This document shows, piece after piece, positions 16,996 through 27,336 of a stretch of 64,000 nucleotides of DNA. Numbering within the stretch: position 1 is the first letter of the stretch; every line of letters starts with the position of its first letter. The stretch is from the NCBI RefSeq assembly GCF_035918095.1, contig NZ_CP109137.1, positions 2,482,001-2,546,000 of the forward strand. The letters are read 5' to 3'. Below the pieces are notes generated by a model that saw only the letters and a program-made list of their open reading frames with translations, made no database searches and was not told the DNA's origin. The translations under genes were made by a program, and so were the position numbers. The stretch is from Streptomyces sp. NBC_01750 (GTDB lineage Bacteria > Actinomycetota > Actinomycetes > Streptomycetales > Streptomycetaceae).

Positions 16996-18792
16996 TTGCG
17001 CGAGTTCAGCCTTCCGGCCCTGTACGAGGTCCCTTCGGACGGCAACCTGACGGATCTCATCCGCCGCAATGCCACTCAGCATCCCGATGTCGCCGTCATG
17101 GGCCGCAAAGTGGCAGGCGTCTGGACGGACGTCAATGCCAAGCAATTCCTCGCGGAGGTGCGGGCCGCAGCCAAGGGCCTGATCGCCGCGGGTGTCCAGC
17201 CCGGTGACCGGGTGGGCCTGATGTCCCGCACCAGATACGAGTGGGTGCAGCTCGACTTCGCGATCTGGAGCGCCGGCGCGGTCACCGTCCCGGTGTACGA
17301 GACCAGCTCCGCCGAACAGGTCCAGTGGATCCTTGGCGACTCGGGCGCGGTCGCGGTGATCGTGGAGGGTGACGCGCACGCCGCCGCCGTGGATTCCGTA
17401 CGGGACCGGCTGCCCGGTCTCCGGAATGTCTGGCAGATCGAGAAGGACGCGGTCGACGAACTGATCGCGGCCGGCGCCGATGTCAGCGAGGAGACCGTCG
17501 ACGAGCGCAGCGCCACCGCCAAGGCGGACGATCCGGCGACGATCGTCTACACCTCGGGCACCACCGGCCGCCCCAAGGGCTGTGTGCTGACCCACCGCAG
17601 CTTCTTCGCGGAGTGCGGCAACCTGGTCGAGCGCCTCAAGCCGCTGTTCCGTACGGGCGAGAGCTCCGTGCTGCTCTTCCTCCCGGCCGCGCATGTCTTC
17701 GGCCGCATGGTCGAGCTCGCGGCCGTGATGGCGCCGATCAAGCTCGGCTGTGTGCCCGACATCAAGAACCTCACCGATGAGCTGGCCTCCTTCCGGCCGA
17801 CGCTGATCCTCGGTGTGCCGCGCGTCTTCGAGAAGGTCTACAACTCGGCACGGGCGAAGGCCCAGGCGGACGGCAAGGGCAAGATCTTCGACAAGGCCGC
17901 GCAGACGGCCATCACCTACAGCCGCGCGCTGGGGACTCCCGAAGGCCCGTCGGTCGGCCTCAAGATCAAGCACAAGGTCTTCGACAGGCTCGTCTTCAGC
18001 AAGCTGCGGGCGGTCCTCGGCGGGCGCGGTGAGTACGCGGTCTCCGGCGGCGCTCCGCTGGGCGAGCGGCTCGGCCACTTCTTCCGCGGTATCGGCTTCA
18101 CTGTGCTCGAGGGCTACGGCCTCACCGAGTCGTGTGCGGCGACCGCGTTCAACCCGTGGGACCGCCAGAAGATCGGCACGGTCGGTCAGCCGCTGCCGGG
18201 CTCGGTGGTGCGGATCGCGGATGACGGCGAGGTGCTGCTGCACGGCGAGCATCTCTTCCAGGGGTACTGGAACAACGAGGCCGCCACCGCTGACGCGCTG
18301 GCCGACGGCTGGTTCCACACGGGCGACATCGGCACCCTGGACGAGGACGGCTACCTCGCGATCACGGGCCGCAAGAAGGAGATCATCGTCACCGCGGGCG
18401 GCAAGAACGTCGCTCCCGCGGTGATCGAGGACCGCATCCGCGCGCATGCGCTGGTCGCGGAGTGCATGGTGGTGGGCGACGGCCGCCCGTTCGTGGGCGC
18501 GCTGGTCACCATCGACGAGGAGTTCCTCGGGCGGTGGGCCTCGGACAACGGCAAGCCGACCGGTTCGACGGCGGCGGAGCTGCGCGACGACCCGGATCTG
18601 CTGGCGGAGGTCCAGCAGGCGGTGGACGACGGCAATGCGGCCGTGTCCAAGGCGGAATCGGTGCGGAAATTCCGCATTCTCTCCTCCCAGTTCACTGAAG
18701 AGGCGGGGCACATAACGCCGTCGCTGAAGCTGAAGCGCAATGTGGTGGCGAAGGACTTCGCCGACGAGATCGAGGCGATCTACCGGGGCTGA
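16996..18792 (+). CDS. Long-chain fatty-acid-CoA ligase (AMP-forming)
   Basis: This 598-residue enzyme activates fatty acids to acyl-CoA through an acyl-adenylate. It has the P-loop TSGTTGRPKGCVLTH, LLFLPAAHVFGRM, GYGLTESCAATAFNP, the GWFHTGDIG hinge and the ITGRKKEIIVTAGGKNVAP block of FadD-type enzymes. The start is TTG with GAGGAG nine bases upstream. It is convergent with cholesterol oxidase, leaving 24 bp between stops. Confidence 0.93.
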   Translation: MREFSLPALYEVPSDGNLTDLIRRNATQHPDVAVMGRKVAGVWTDVNAKQFLAEVRAAAKGLIAAGVQPGDRVGLMSRTRYEWVQLDFAIWSAGAVTVPVYETSSAEQVQWILGDSGAVAVIVEGDAHAAAVDSVRDRLPGLRNVWQIEKDAVDELIAAGADVSEETVDERSATAKADDPATIVYTSGTTGRPKGCVLTHRSFFAECGNLVERLKPLFRTGESSVLLFLPAAHVFGRMVELAAVMAPIKLGCVPDIKNLTDELASFRPTLILGVPRVFEKVYNSARAKAQADGKGKIFDKAAQTAITYSRALGTPEGPSVGLKIKHKVFDRLVFSKLRAVLGGRGEYAVSGGAPLGERLGHFFRGIGFTVLEGYGLTESCAATAFNPWDRQKIGTVGQPLPGSVVRIADDGEVLLHGEHLFQGYWNNEAATADALADGWFHTGDIGTLDEDGYLAITGRKKEIIVTAGGKNVAPAVIEDRIRAHALVAECMVVGDGRPFVGALVTIDEEFLGRWASDNGKPTGSTAAELRDDPDLLAEVQQAVDDGNAAVSKAESVRKFRILSSQFTEEAGHITPSLKLKRNVVAKDFADEIEAIYRG

Positions 18793-18816
18793 GCGCCTCG
18801 GTAGGTATGCCTCTGT

Positions 18817-20688
<1,872 letters not shown>

Positions 20689-20698
20689 TCAGGCCGCG

Positions 20699-21841
20699 TC
20701 AGAGCAGCGTCTTGAGCTTCTCCGCGAGCAGATCCCAGCGCCACTTCTCCTCGACCCACTCCCGGCCGCGCTCCCCCATCCGCCGGCGCAGCCCCGGGTC
20801 CTCGAGAAGCGCGACGATCCGCTCGGCCGACTCCTCGGCGGAGCCGCCGCGGACCACCCAGCCCGTCTCTCCGTCGAGTACGGCGTCGGGGGCGCCGCCC
20901 GAGTCGCCGGCGACGACCGGCAGCCCGGTCGCCGACGCCTCCAGATACACGATGCCGAGGCCCTCGACATCGAGACCGCCCCTGCGCGTACGGCAGGGCA
21001 TGGCGAAGACGTCACCCGCGCCGTAGTGGGCGGGCAGCTCTTCCCAGGGGACGGAGCCGGTGAAGCGCACGGACTTCGCGACCCCGCTCTCGCTCGCCAG
21101 CTTTCGCAGATCGTTCTCGTACGGACCGCCGCCGACGATCAGCAGCACCGCGGCGGGCACCTTCGCCAGGATCGCGGGCATCGCGAGGATCAGGGTGTCC
21201 TGGCCCTTGCGCGGCACCAGCCGGGACACACAGACGACCACCGGCCGGCCGGCGAGACCGAGCCGCTCGCGGACCACATCCCCGCCCGAACCCGGATGGA
21301 AGGTCTTCTCGTCGACGCCGGGTGGCAGTTGGGTCATCCGGCCGGCGGCCTCGGGTGTCAGAGCGGCGGCTATCCGGGAGCGGGTGTACTCACCGAGATA
21401 GGTGATCGTGTCCGTGCCCTCGCCGATCCGGCGCAACAGCTGCCGGGACGCGGGCAGTTGCGCCCAGCCGGCCTCATGGCCGTGGGTGGTGGCCACCAGT
21501 CGGCGCGCCCCCGCCCTGCGCAGGGCGGGGGCCATCAGCCCGAGCGGGGCCGCCGCCCCGAACCACACGGATTCGCAGCCGTGCTCGCGCAGCAGCCGGG
21601 TGGCCCGTCGGGTGACACGCGGTGTCGGCAGCAGCATCGTCGTACGGTCCCGTACGACGGTGAAGGGCTGCTCGGCGTCGAACGCGGCGGTCGCCTCGAT
21701 GCCATCGCGGCCGCGCTTCCAGGTAGATGCGTAGACGACGAGCTGCTCGGGGTCCAGACGCAGCGCCATGTTGTGCAGGAACGCCTGGATGCCGCCGGGC
21801 CTGGGCGGAAAGTCGTTGGTCACGATCAAGGTCTTGTGCAT
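20699..21841 (-). CDS. GT4 mannosyltransferase, PimB-like
   Basis: This 380-residue glycosyltransferase has the N-terminal TNDFPPRPGGIQAFLHNMA and the C-terminal donor-binding blocks VSRLVPRKGQDTLI and EGLGIVYLEASATGLPVVAG of GT-B family 4. The order and spacing closely resemble the actinobacterial GDP-mannose-dependent phosphatidylinositol monomannoside mannosyltransferase PimB. It would act at the inner membrane face. The ATG at 21841 starts the conserved MHKTLIVTNDF. It is divergent from a membrane glycosyltransferase gene. Confidence 0.87.
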   Translation of the reverse strand: MHKTLIVTNDFPPRPGGIQAFLHNMALRLDPEQLVVYASTWKRGRDGIEATAAFDAEQPFTVVRDRTTMLLPTPRVTRRATRLLREHGCESVWFGAAAPLGLMAPALRRAGARRLVATTHGHEAGWAQLPASRQLLRRIGEGTDTITYLGEYTRSRIAAALTPEAAGRMTQLPPGVDEKTFHPGSGGDVVRERLGLAGRPVVVCVSRLVPRKGQDTLILAMPAILAKVPAAVLLIVGGGPYENDLRKLASESGVAKSVRFTGSVPWEELPAHYGAGDVFAMPCRTRRGGLDVEGLGIVYLEASATGLPVVAGDSGGAPDAVLDGETGWVVRGGSAEESAERIVALLEDPGLRRRMGERGREWVEEKWRWDLLAEKLKTLL

Positions 21842-21941
21842 CGTCGCCGACAGTACCGAACGGCCCTGCCTGATCGCTCCCGCACAGCCCTGCCAGGCAT
21901 CATGGGCACCCCCGGACCGGGACGAAAGGGACGAGGCGCGC

Positions 21942-23189
21942 ATGGCAGGCGTACGCGGCGGCAACGGCGGCACCCGGCTCTCCATCGCGGTGTGGATCCT
22001 CAGCAGGACCGCGCTGCTGCTCTGTGTCTTCAAGGTCGTCGAACTGCCGGGCCCGGATGTCACCAGCGACGTCTCGGTGATCTACCAGGGCTGGTACGAG
22101 GTGCTGAAGGCCGGCACATTTCCGCTGGACGACGTCACCTGGCAGTACCCGCCCGCAGCCGCGCTCGCGATCCTCTCCCCGGCCGTGCTCCCCTGGCTCG
22201 GCTACGCCTCCGCCTTCTTCGTCCTCATCCTGTACTGTGACGCGCTCGTCTTCGGCCTGCTGCTGTACGCGGCCGGGCGGCCCGGAAAATCGCGGCGCGG
22301 CCTGTGGGTGTGGACCTGGGGCGTGCCACTGCTCGGCCCCACCGCGTACGCCCGCTACGACCTGATGGTCACGGCCGTCGCCGTCACCGCGCTGCTCGCC
22401 GGCGCGCGCCGTCCGCGGACGCTGGGCGCGCTGGCGGGCTTCGGGGCGCTGCTGAAGATCTGGCCGCTACTGCTGCTCGTCGGCACCCCGCGCGGCCGGT
22501 CCACCCGCCGCTCCTGGACCACCGCTGCGATCACCGCGGCAGGGCTGACACTGCTGCTCTGCGGGGTACTGCCGGGCGCGCCGGCGTTCATCACCTCCCA
22601 GCGCGACCGGGGCACGGAGATCGAGTCTCTGGGCGGGCTGGCCTTCCATGTGGCGAGGCACTTCGGCTGGCGGGGCGAGGCGCTGCTCAATTACGGCTCG
22701 GTGGAGTTCCTCGGCCCGTACGTCCCTCTCGTCTCCGTCCTCGCGCTCGCCCTCAGCTTCCTCGCCCTCGGCTGGCTGGTGTGGTGGCGGCTGCGGGCGA
22801 AGGTGTTCGGGCCGGGCACACCGTGCGACGCGGCCTTCGCCGCGTTGCTGCTGTTCACCGCCACGAGCCGGGTGATCAGCCCCCAGTACCTGATCTGGCT
22901 GGTCGGTGCGGCCGCCGCCTGCCTCACCTTCCGGGCGAGCCGGATGGCGCTGCCTGCCTGGCTGGTGCTGGCCGCCACAGGGACGACGCAGCTGGAGTTC
23001 CCGCTTCTGTTCTCGCATGTGGTGGCGAGCGACCCGCTGGGCGTGCTGCTGCTCGCCGTACGCAACGGACTACTGGTCGCAGCGGCACTGACCGCCTGCC
23101 GACGGCTGTGGTGCCGGACGGTGAGCGGGCCGGGCCGCCGCCCCCTGCCGAATCAGCCGACCCGCGACACCGCGACGCTCGCTTCCTGA
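21942..23189 (+). CDS. GT87-type integral membrane glycosyltransferase
   Basis: This 415-residue protein has about ten membrane segments and the GT87/DUF2029 features: an extracellular acidic loop near the N-terminus, WQYPPAAALAILSPA, GPTAYARYDLM and SRVISPQYLIWLVGAAAA. Members use polyprenyl-phosphomannose as donor to extend lipid-linked mannans. It is divergent from the PimB-like gene, so both may serve phosphatidylinositol mannoside-type glycolipid synthesis. Its 3' end overlaps an opposing gene fragment by 37 bp. Confidence 0.85.
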   Translation: MAGVRGGNGGTRLSIAVWILSRTALLLCVFKVVELPGPDVTSDVSVIYQGWYEVLKAGTFPLDDVTWQYPPAAALAILSPAVLPWLGYASAFFVLILYCDALVFGLLLYAAGRPGKSRRGLWVWTWGVPLLGPTAYARYDLMVTAVAVTALLAGARRPRTLGALAGFGALLKIWPLLLLVGTPRGRSTRRSWTTAAITAAGLTLLLCGVLPGAPAFITSQRDRGTEIESLGGLAFHVARHFGWRGEALLNYGSVEFLGPYVPLVSVLALALSFLALGWLVWWRLRAKVFGPGTPCDAAFAALLLFTATSRVISPQYLIWLVGAAAACLTFRASRMALPAWLVLAATGTTQLEFPLLFSHVVASDPLGVLLLAVRNGLLVAAALTACRRLWCRTVSGPGRRPLPNQPTRDTATLAS

Positions 23190-23330
23190 CCCCGCGCCTG
23201 ACTTCGCATCCGCCCGAAGAGCCGCCCGAGCACCCCGCCCTGCAGCGCCGTGGCCACTCCCATCGCCAGGCATACCCCCGGCAGTCCGAGCCCCGTCAGG
23301 GCATGGGCGAGCGGCAATTGGACGACGCAG
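23153..23330 (-). pseudogene. C-terminal remnant of a MATE-like membrane transporter
   Basis: The minus strand is open from about 23330 to a TGA at 23153-23155. It reads QLPLAHALTGLGLPG and CLAMGVATALQGGVLGRLFG, which resembles the last two membrane helices of MATE-type flippases. No start codon or N-terminal part is present. The right end meets the remnant on the other strand at about 23310-23330. The family call is by pattern only. Confidence 0.5.
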
Positions 23331-23488
23331 CCGGGACACCGGCGAGCTTCTTCTACCGCGACGGCAGCCCCGTACGGGCCGAGGAGGCCGGCGATCTCTT
23401 CCGGCAGGGGATGCTGCGGATCGCCCGCGCTACGGGCGACGAGGAGAAGCGGTGGCTCAGCGAGGCCATCGCGCAGCTCCGGCCCTGA
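23303..23488 (+). pseudogene. Short ORF, probably the 3' remnant of a conserved hypothetical gene
   Basis: The frame from ATG 23303 gives 61 residues. From TPASFFYRDGSPVRAEEAGD onward the sequence has the look of a soluble helical protein C-terminus, with codon use like real genes. No Shine-Dalgarno precedes the ATG. Its 5' part abuts the MATE-like remnant, suggesting both lost their 5' ends in one deletion. It could still be a small functional gene. Confidence 0.45.
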
Positions 23489-24727
23489 TCAGCCTTCCAG
23501 CCGCTCCCGCAGATACTCGCGCCACCGCACCGTGAAGTCCGCGGGCGTCGTGCCGAGTACGTCGTTCATCGCCTTCTCCACCGCACCCGCCCGGTCCTTC
23601 CCCTCCCCGACGGCCCGGTAGAACGAGGTGAGCCGCTCCTCGCCCCATCGCGCGGCGATCAGCTCACAGGCCAGCCAGCCGCCCTCGTACGCCTGCGCCA
23701 GCCCGTCCGCGTCCCCGCCGAAGGCGAAGTCAGCGTCGTCCGGCAGCGCGGCGGGCACGTCGCCTCGCCGGACCGCGCGCTGGAGTTCCGGGGCGGCCTG
23801 GCCCGCCGTACGGCCCGTGTCCCGGTACGCCACCCAGTCCGCGAAGCCCTCCGAGAGCCACATCGGCGTGGCCGCCGAAGTATGGGCGCGGGTGGCCACA
23901 TGGGTGGTCTCGTGGATGAGCACGACGCCCTGGCCGAAGTCGCCGAGCACTCCGTACGCCTCCGGGTTGACGATCACCCGGTCCGCGGGCGCCTTCCCGG
24001 CCGCTCCGGTCTCGCCGGTGGTGACCGCGGCTATCCCCCGGTATCCGGCGGCCGGCGCGCCCAGCAGCGCGCCCATGGCGTCCAGCGAGGCGGGGACGAG
24101 GACGACCACACGGCCCGTCCACTTCGAGTGCCAGGCCTTTGATACGGCGGGCACGGCGCGGTCGGCCGTCGCCGCGAGCGAGCGCAGCCGTTCGGCTTTC
24201 TGGCCGACGGCGAGGACGATGCTGTGTCTGCCCCGTACGACCTGGACGTCGCCCTGCTGCCAGAGCTGCTGGGCGGCGCCCTTGGCCGCGCGGTCGGCCG
24301 TCACGTACCAGCGGCCGTCACGCTCGGCCAGCTCCAGCCTGCGGGAAGCGATCACGGGCGCGGTGTCGTAGCCGTCTATCCGGTAGCGCAGTTCGGCCTC
24401 CGCGACGGCTCGCGATCCCTGGCGCCGCACCTGCCCCAGCCGGTACTCCCAGGAGCGCAGCGGCACGTCCGCGAGGTTCTCGAACTCCTTGCCCGCCGTG
24501 GCCCGCAGCCGCGTGGCCTCGGGCGCGAGAGCGTCCAGATAGGCGCCCCGGTCGTGGCCGAGGACGGCGGCCGCGCGTTCGTCCAGCGTCCGCCGGATGT
24601 CCCGCACGGCGGTGCCGGGCGCCTCGGGGGCCGCGCAGCCGGACACCAGCAGCGCCGCGGCGAGGCCCAGCCCCGCCACACGCCGCACAGCCCGAACCCG
24701 ACGCCTCGTGCGCCCCTGACCTGCCAC
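23489..24727 (-). CDS. Lipoprotein with HExxH (peptidase-MA-like) domain
   Basis: This 412-residue protein starts with a basic region and hydrophobic stretch ending in the lipobox LVSGC (Cys about residue 31), so it should be a lipid-anchored extracellular protein. Its C-terminal half holds LIHETTHVATRA (zinc-binding HExxH) and WLSEGFADWVAY (third ligand Glu), as in gluzincin peptidases of the MA clan. The middle resembles an NTF2-like region. Start is GTG with no clear Shine-Dalgarno. Substrate unknown; cell-wall or secreted-protein processing is plausible. Confidence 0.8.
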   Translation of the reverse strand: MAGQGRTRRRVRAVRRVAGLGLAAALLVSGCAAPEAPGTAVRDIRRTLDERAAAVLGHDRGAYLDALAPEATRLRATAGKEFENLADVPLRSWEYRLGQVRRQGSRAVAEAELRYRIDGYDTAPVIASRRLELAERDGRWYVTADRAAKGAAQQLWQQGDVQVVRGRHSIVLAVGQKAERLRSLAATADRAVPAVSKAWHSKWTGRVVVLVPASLDAMGALLGAPAAGYRGIAAVTTGETGAAGKAPADRVIVNPEAYGVLGDFGQGVVLIHETTHVATRAHTSAATPMWLSEGFADWVAYRDTGRTAGQAAPELQRAVRRGDVPAALPDDADFAFGGDADGLAQAYEGGWLACELIAARWGEERLTSFYRAVGEGKDRAGAVEKAMNDVLGTTPADFTVRWREYLRERLEG

Positions 24728-24755
24728 CCTGCCGATCGTACGGAACGCGGAAAGG

Positions 24756-25784
24756 TCAGACGCGCGTCACCGAGGAGACAGGCATCATGCCCACCGGGTC
24801 GTAGCGCACCGGTGCGCCCGGGTACGGGGCGTGCACCACCTGCCCGTTTCCCATGTACATCGCGATATGGCTGGCATCGCTGCGGTATGCCACCAAGTCA
24901 CCGGGCCGCGCCTCGGCCAGGGAGACCTGCCGGCCGGCGTACCGCTGCGCCTGCGAGGTGCGCGGCAGCCCTACTCCCGCTTGGGCGTATGACCACTGCA
25001 TCAGGCCGGAACAGTCGAAACCGGACGGCCCGTTGGCGCCCCACACATAGGGCCGGCCGACGGCGCTGCGGGCCGCCCGCACGGCCACGGCCGCCCGCGA
25101 CGAGGCGGGCGCGAGGCCGGAGAGTTCGGGCATGGAGCCGCGGCCGGAGCGGGAGATCCGGTCGAAGGCAGCGCGTTCCGCGGACGGCAGGGAGTTCAGC
25201 AGCCGCCGCGCCTCGGTGAGCTTGCGCTCGACGGTGCGTTTGTGGCGGGCGACGGCGGTCCGGCTGCGCTCCAGCTCGGAGAGATCGCGGGTGACTTCCG
25301 CGCGCTCCTGGCCGAGTCTGCGCTGCGCCCGCTGGAGATCGTGCAGGGCGGTCGTCTGACGCTCACTGATGCGGTCCAGGGTCTCCGCCCTGTCGAGGTA
25401 GGTCTCCGGGTCCGCGGAGAGCAGCAGGGCGAGCGCGGGGTCGATACCGCCCGAACGGTACTGCGCCCCCGCCACCGAACCGAGCGCTCCGCGCATGCGA
25501 TTGATGCGCTCCTGGCCGCGAGCCACGCGGTCCTGCGCCTGTGTCACCTGCTCGCGCAGCCGCTCCACCCGCTCACCGGCCTTGTTGAAGTGCTCGGTGG
25601 CCTGCTCGGCCTCCTCGTACAGCCGGTCGACCTTGGCCCGGCCGCCCTCGGTGGCGTCGTGCGGGTCGGCGCTCGCCGGTGCGGCGCCGAGGGCTGCCGC
25701 GGCCGTTGCCGCCGCGGCGGACAGGACGGTGACCCGAGCGCTCTGAGTGAGGCCGGACTGTGAGGGTCGGCGATGGGACGCCAC
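24756..25784 (-). CDS. Secreted NlpC/P60 cell-wall hydrolase (paralogue 1)
   Basis: This 342-residue C40-family peptidase cleaves peptidoglycan stem peptides. It has a signal peptide (about residues 1-38, ending APASAD), a long coiled coil (about 45-200) and a C-terminal NlpC/P60 domain with catalytic Cys in GFDCSGLMQW and His in ASHIAMYMGNG. The GTG at 25784 follows GGGAG. It is a tandem paralogue of the next gene, sharing the start VASHRRP and the AQYRSGGIDPA block, but has diverged in the coiled coil. Confidence 0.92.
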   Translation of the reverse strand: MASHRRPSQSGLTQSARVTVLSAAAATAAAALGAAPASADPHDATEGGRAKVDRLYEEAEQATEHFNKAGERVERLREQVTQAQDRVARGQERINRMRGALGSVAGAQYRSGGIDPALALLLSADPETYLDRAETLDRISERQTTALHDLQRAQRRLGQERAEVTRDLSELERSRTAVARHKRTVERKLTEARRLLNSLPSAERAAFDRISRSGRGSMPELSGLAPASSRAAVAVRAARSAVGRPYVWGANGPSGFDCSGLMQWSYAQAGVGLPRTSQAQRYAGRQVSLAEARPGDLVAYRSDASHIAMYMGNGQVVHAPYPGAPVRYDPVGMMPVSSVTRV

Positions 25785-25879
25785 AGGCCGCGCTCCCTTC
25801 CGCTGTAAGGATGTTGCGCGGCAGAGAGTAACCGGACGACCACGGAGCGGCCAAAGGCCGTGCCGGGCACACAAAGTGA

Positions 25880-25914
25880 CGCCCCGCCGGAGACCACAGG
25901 TCATCGGCGGGGCG
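25880..25914 (-). terminator. Terminator of NlpC/P60 paralogue 2
   Basis: A 10-bp GC stem (25880-25889 with 25905-25914) with a 15-nt loop lies 75 bp past the stop of the gene to its right and before the promoter of paralogue 1. The two paralogues are therefore probably separate transcripts. Confidence 0.65.
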
Positions 25915-25989
25915 CGGCGTCAGCGAGAGTTGACCGAATTCCCCCGTTTGGGCGGAAGTGGAAGCGGGCCGACGGCGGTCAGGGCCGCG

Positions 25990-27015
25990 TCAGATGCGTA
26001 CACCGAACTGGAACGGCATGTTGCCGATCGACTCGTAGCGCACGCTCGCGCCGGGCTTGGGGGCGTGCAGCACCTGGCCGTTGCCCGCGTAGAAGCCGAC
26101 GTGGTGCATGTCGCCGTAGAAGATGACCAGGTCGCCCTGCTGGAGCGCACCCTGCGAGTAGATGCGGGTGCCGGCGTTGGCCTGCGACTGGGAGGTGCGC
26201 GGTATGGAGACACCGGCCTGCGCGTACGCCCAGGAGGTCAGTCCGGAGCAGTCGAAGGAGCTGGGGCCGGAGGCGCCGTAGACGTACGGCGAACCGATCT
26301 TGCTCTGGGCCGCGGAGAACGCGGCGGACGCCCGCTGCGAGGCCGGGACCGCATTGCCGAGATCCGCACGCGAGTTGTCGCGGTTGGCGCGGGACTCGTC
26401 GGCCGAGAGCGCGGCGCGCTCCTTCGCGGTGAGCGAGTTCAGGAGCTTCTGCGCGGCGGCGAGTTTGGTCTGGACTTCCTTCTTCTTCTCGCCAAGCTGC
26501 TTGCGGGTGTCGGCCAGGTCGCCGAGCTTGTCCTGGGCCTCCTTGCGCTGCTGCGCGAGGGTCCGCTGCTTGGCCTGGATCTCGGCGAGCGCCTCGGTCT
26601 GCTTGGCGCCCAGCTGGTCCAGCGCGGAGGCCTTGTCCAGGTAGCTGTCCGGGTCCGCGGAGAGGAAGAGCTGCACGGCGGGGTCGATGCCGCCGGAGCG
26701 GTACTGGGCGCTGGCCACCGAACCGAGACCGTCGCGCAGGGTGTTGAGCTCGTCCTGGCCGCGGGCGACCTTGTCCTGCAGCGCGTCGATCTGCTTGTCG
26801 AGCTTCGACTGCTGCTCCTTGGCCCCGTTGTACTTCTCGGTGGCCTTCTCCGCCTCTTCGTAGAGCTTGTCGACCTTCTCCTTGACCTCGCTCTTGCTCG
26901 GCTTCGGGTCGGCCTGGGCGGCCTGGGAGGTCAGAGCTACGGCCGCAGCGGCGGTCGCGGTGAGCACGGTCACACGGGTGCGGCTCGGCTGCTTGGGACG
27001 ACGGTGGGACGCCAC
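25990..27015 (-). CDS. Secreted NlpC/P60 cell-wall hydrolase (paralogue 2)
   Basis: This 341-residue protein has a signal peptide (ending TSQAAQAD), a Lys/Glu-rich coiled coil (about residues 40-205) and an NlpC/P60 domain with Cys in SFDCSGLTSW and His in MHHVGFYAGNG and LHAPKPG. The GTG at 27015 follows AAGGAG at the right spacing. Compared with paralogue 1 it is richer in Lys, which may alter wall binding. The 320-bp upstream region is long for one promoter and may hold a structured leader. Confidence 0.92.
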   Translation of the reverse strand: MASHRRPKQPSRTRVTVLTATAAAAVALTSQAAQADPKPSKSEVKEKVDKLYEEAEKATEKYNGAKEQQSKLDKQIDALQDKVARGQDELNTLRDGLGSVASAQYRSGGIDPAVQLFLSADPDSYLDKASALDQLGAKQTEALAEIQAKQRTLAQQRKEAQDKLGDLADTRKQLGEKKKEVQTKLAAAQKLLNSLTAKERAALSADESRANRDNSRADLGNAVPASQRASAAFSAAQSKIGSPYVYGASGPSSFDCSGLTSWAYAQAGVSIPRTSQSQANAGTRIYSQGALQQGDLVIFYGDMHHVGFYAGNGQVLHAPKPGASVRYESIGNMPFQFGVRI

Positions 27016-27336
27016 GAAGGCGAGCTCCTTCTTCCTCGAGCCGCCTACCGGGCTGTGGGGGGTTGAATCCCCGGCGTCCGCACGTCGATTCCCCGGAAGA
27101 AAAGGGATGAACTGCACGAACTCGGCGGTTCCTTCGCTGTCGCCCCGGATGGGCAATCAACCGCGCGAAGGTTCGAGGCCCGACCCTAGTGACCTTCTTG
27201 TGATCAGTTCAAATCCTGATGAGAAAAATCTGGGTCCGCGAGCGCATTCTTTACATTCATCACACGCGTAGTAGTGGCCACTTGACACTACGTCCGCCAG
27301 AGACACCACTAATTCGGGCATTTGGCGCGGTAGTTA
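27016..27336 (-). promoter_or_regulatory. Long leader/promoter region of NlpC/P60 paralogue 2; weak ydaO-like element
   Basis: No gene is visible in this 321-bp gap. Between 27041 and 27130 the minus strand runs from AACCGCCGAG to CCGGTAGGCGG, with GGGGAATCGA and GGGGATTCAA between. The two ends pair (CCGCC/GGCGG) and resemble the outer helix of ydaO (cyclic di-AMP) riboswitches, which precede cell-wall hydrolase genes in Streptomyces. The element is shorter than usual and lacks the conserved CCGTCAGCTAAC segment, so it may be a remnant or chance. The rest (27180-27336) is comparatively AT-rich and probably holds the promoter. Confidence 0.35.

Noticed and set aside
16906..18711. Long minus-strand frame opposite the acyl-CoA ligase
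   Set aside because: No domain motifs; the opposite strand encodes a complete AMP-forming ligase.
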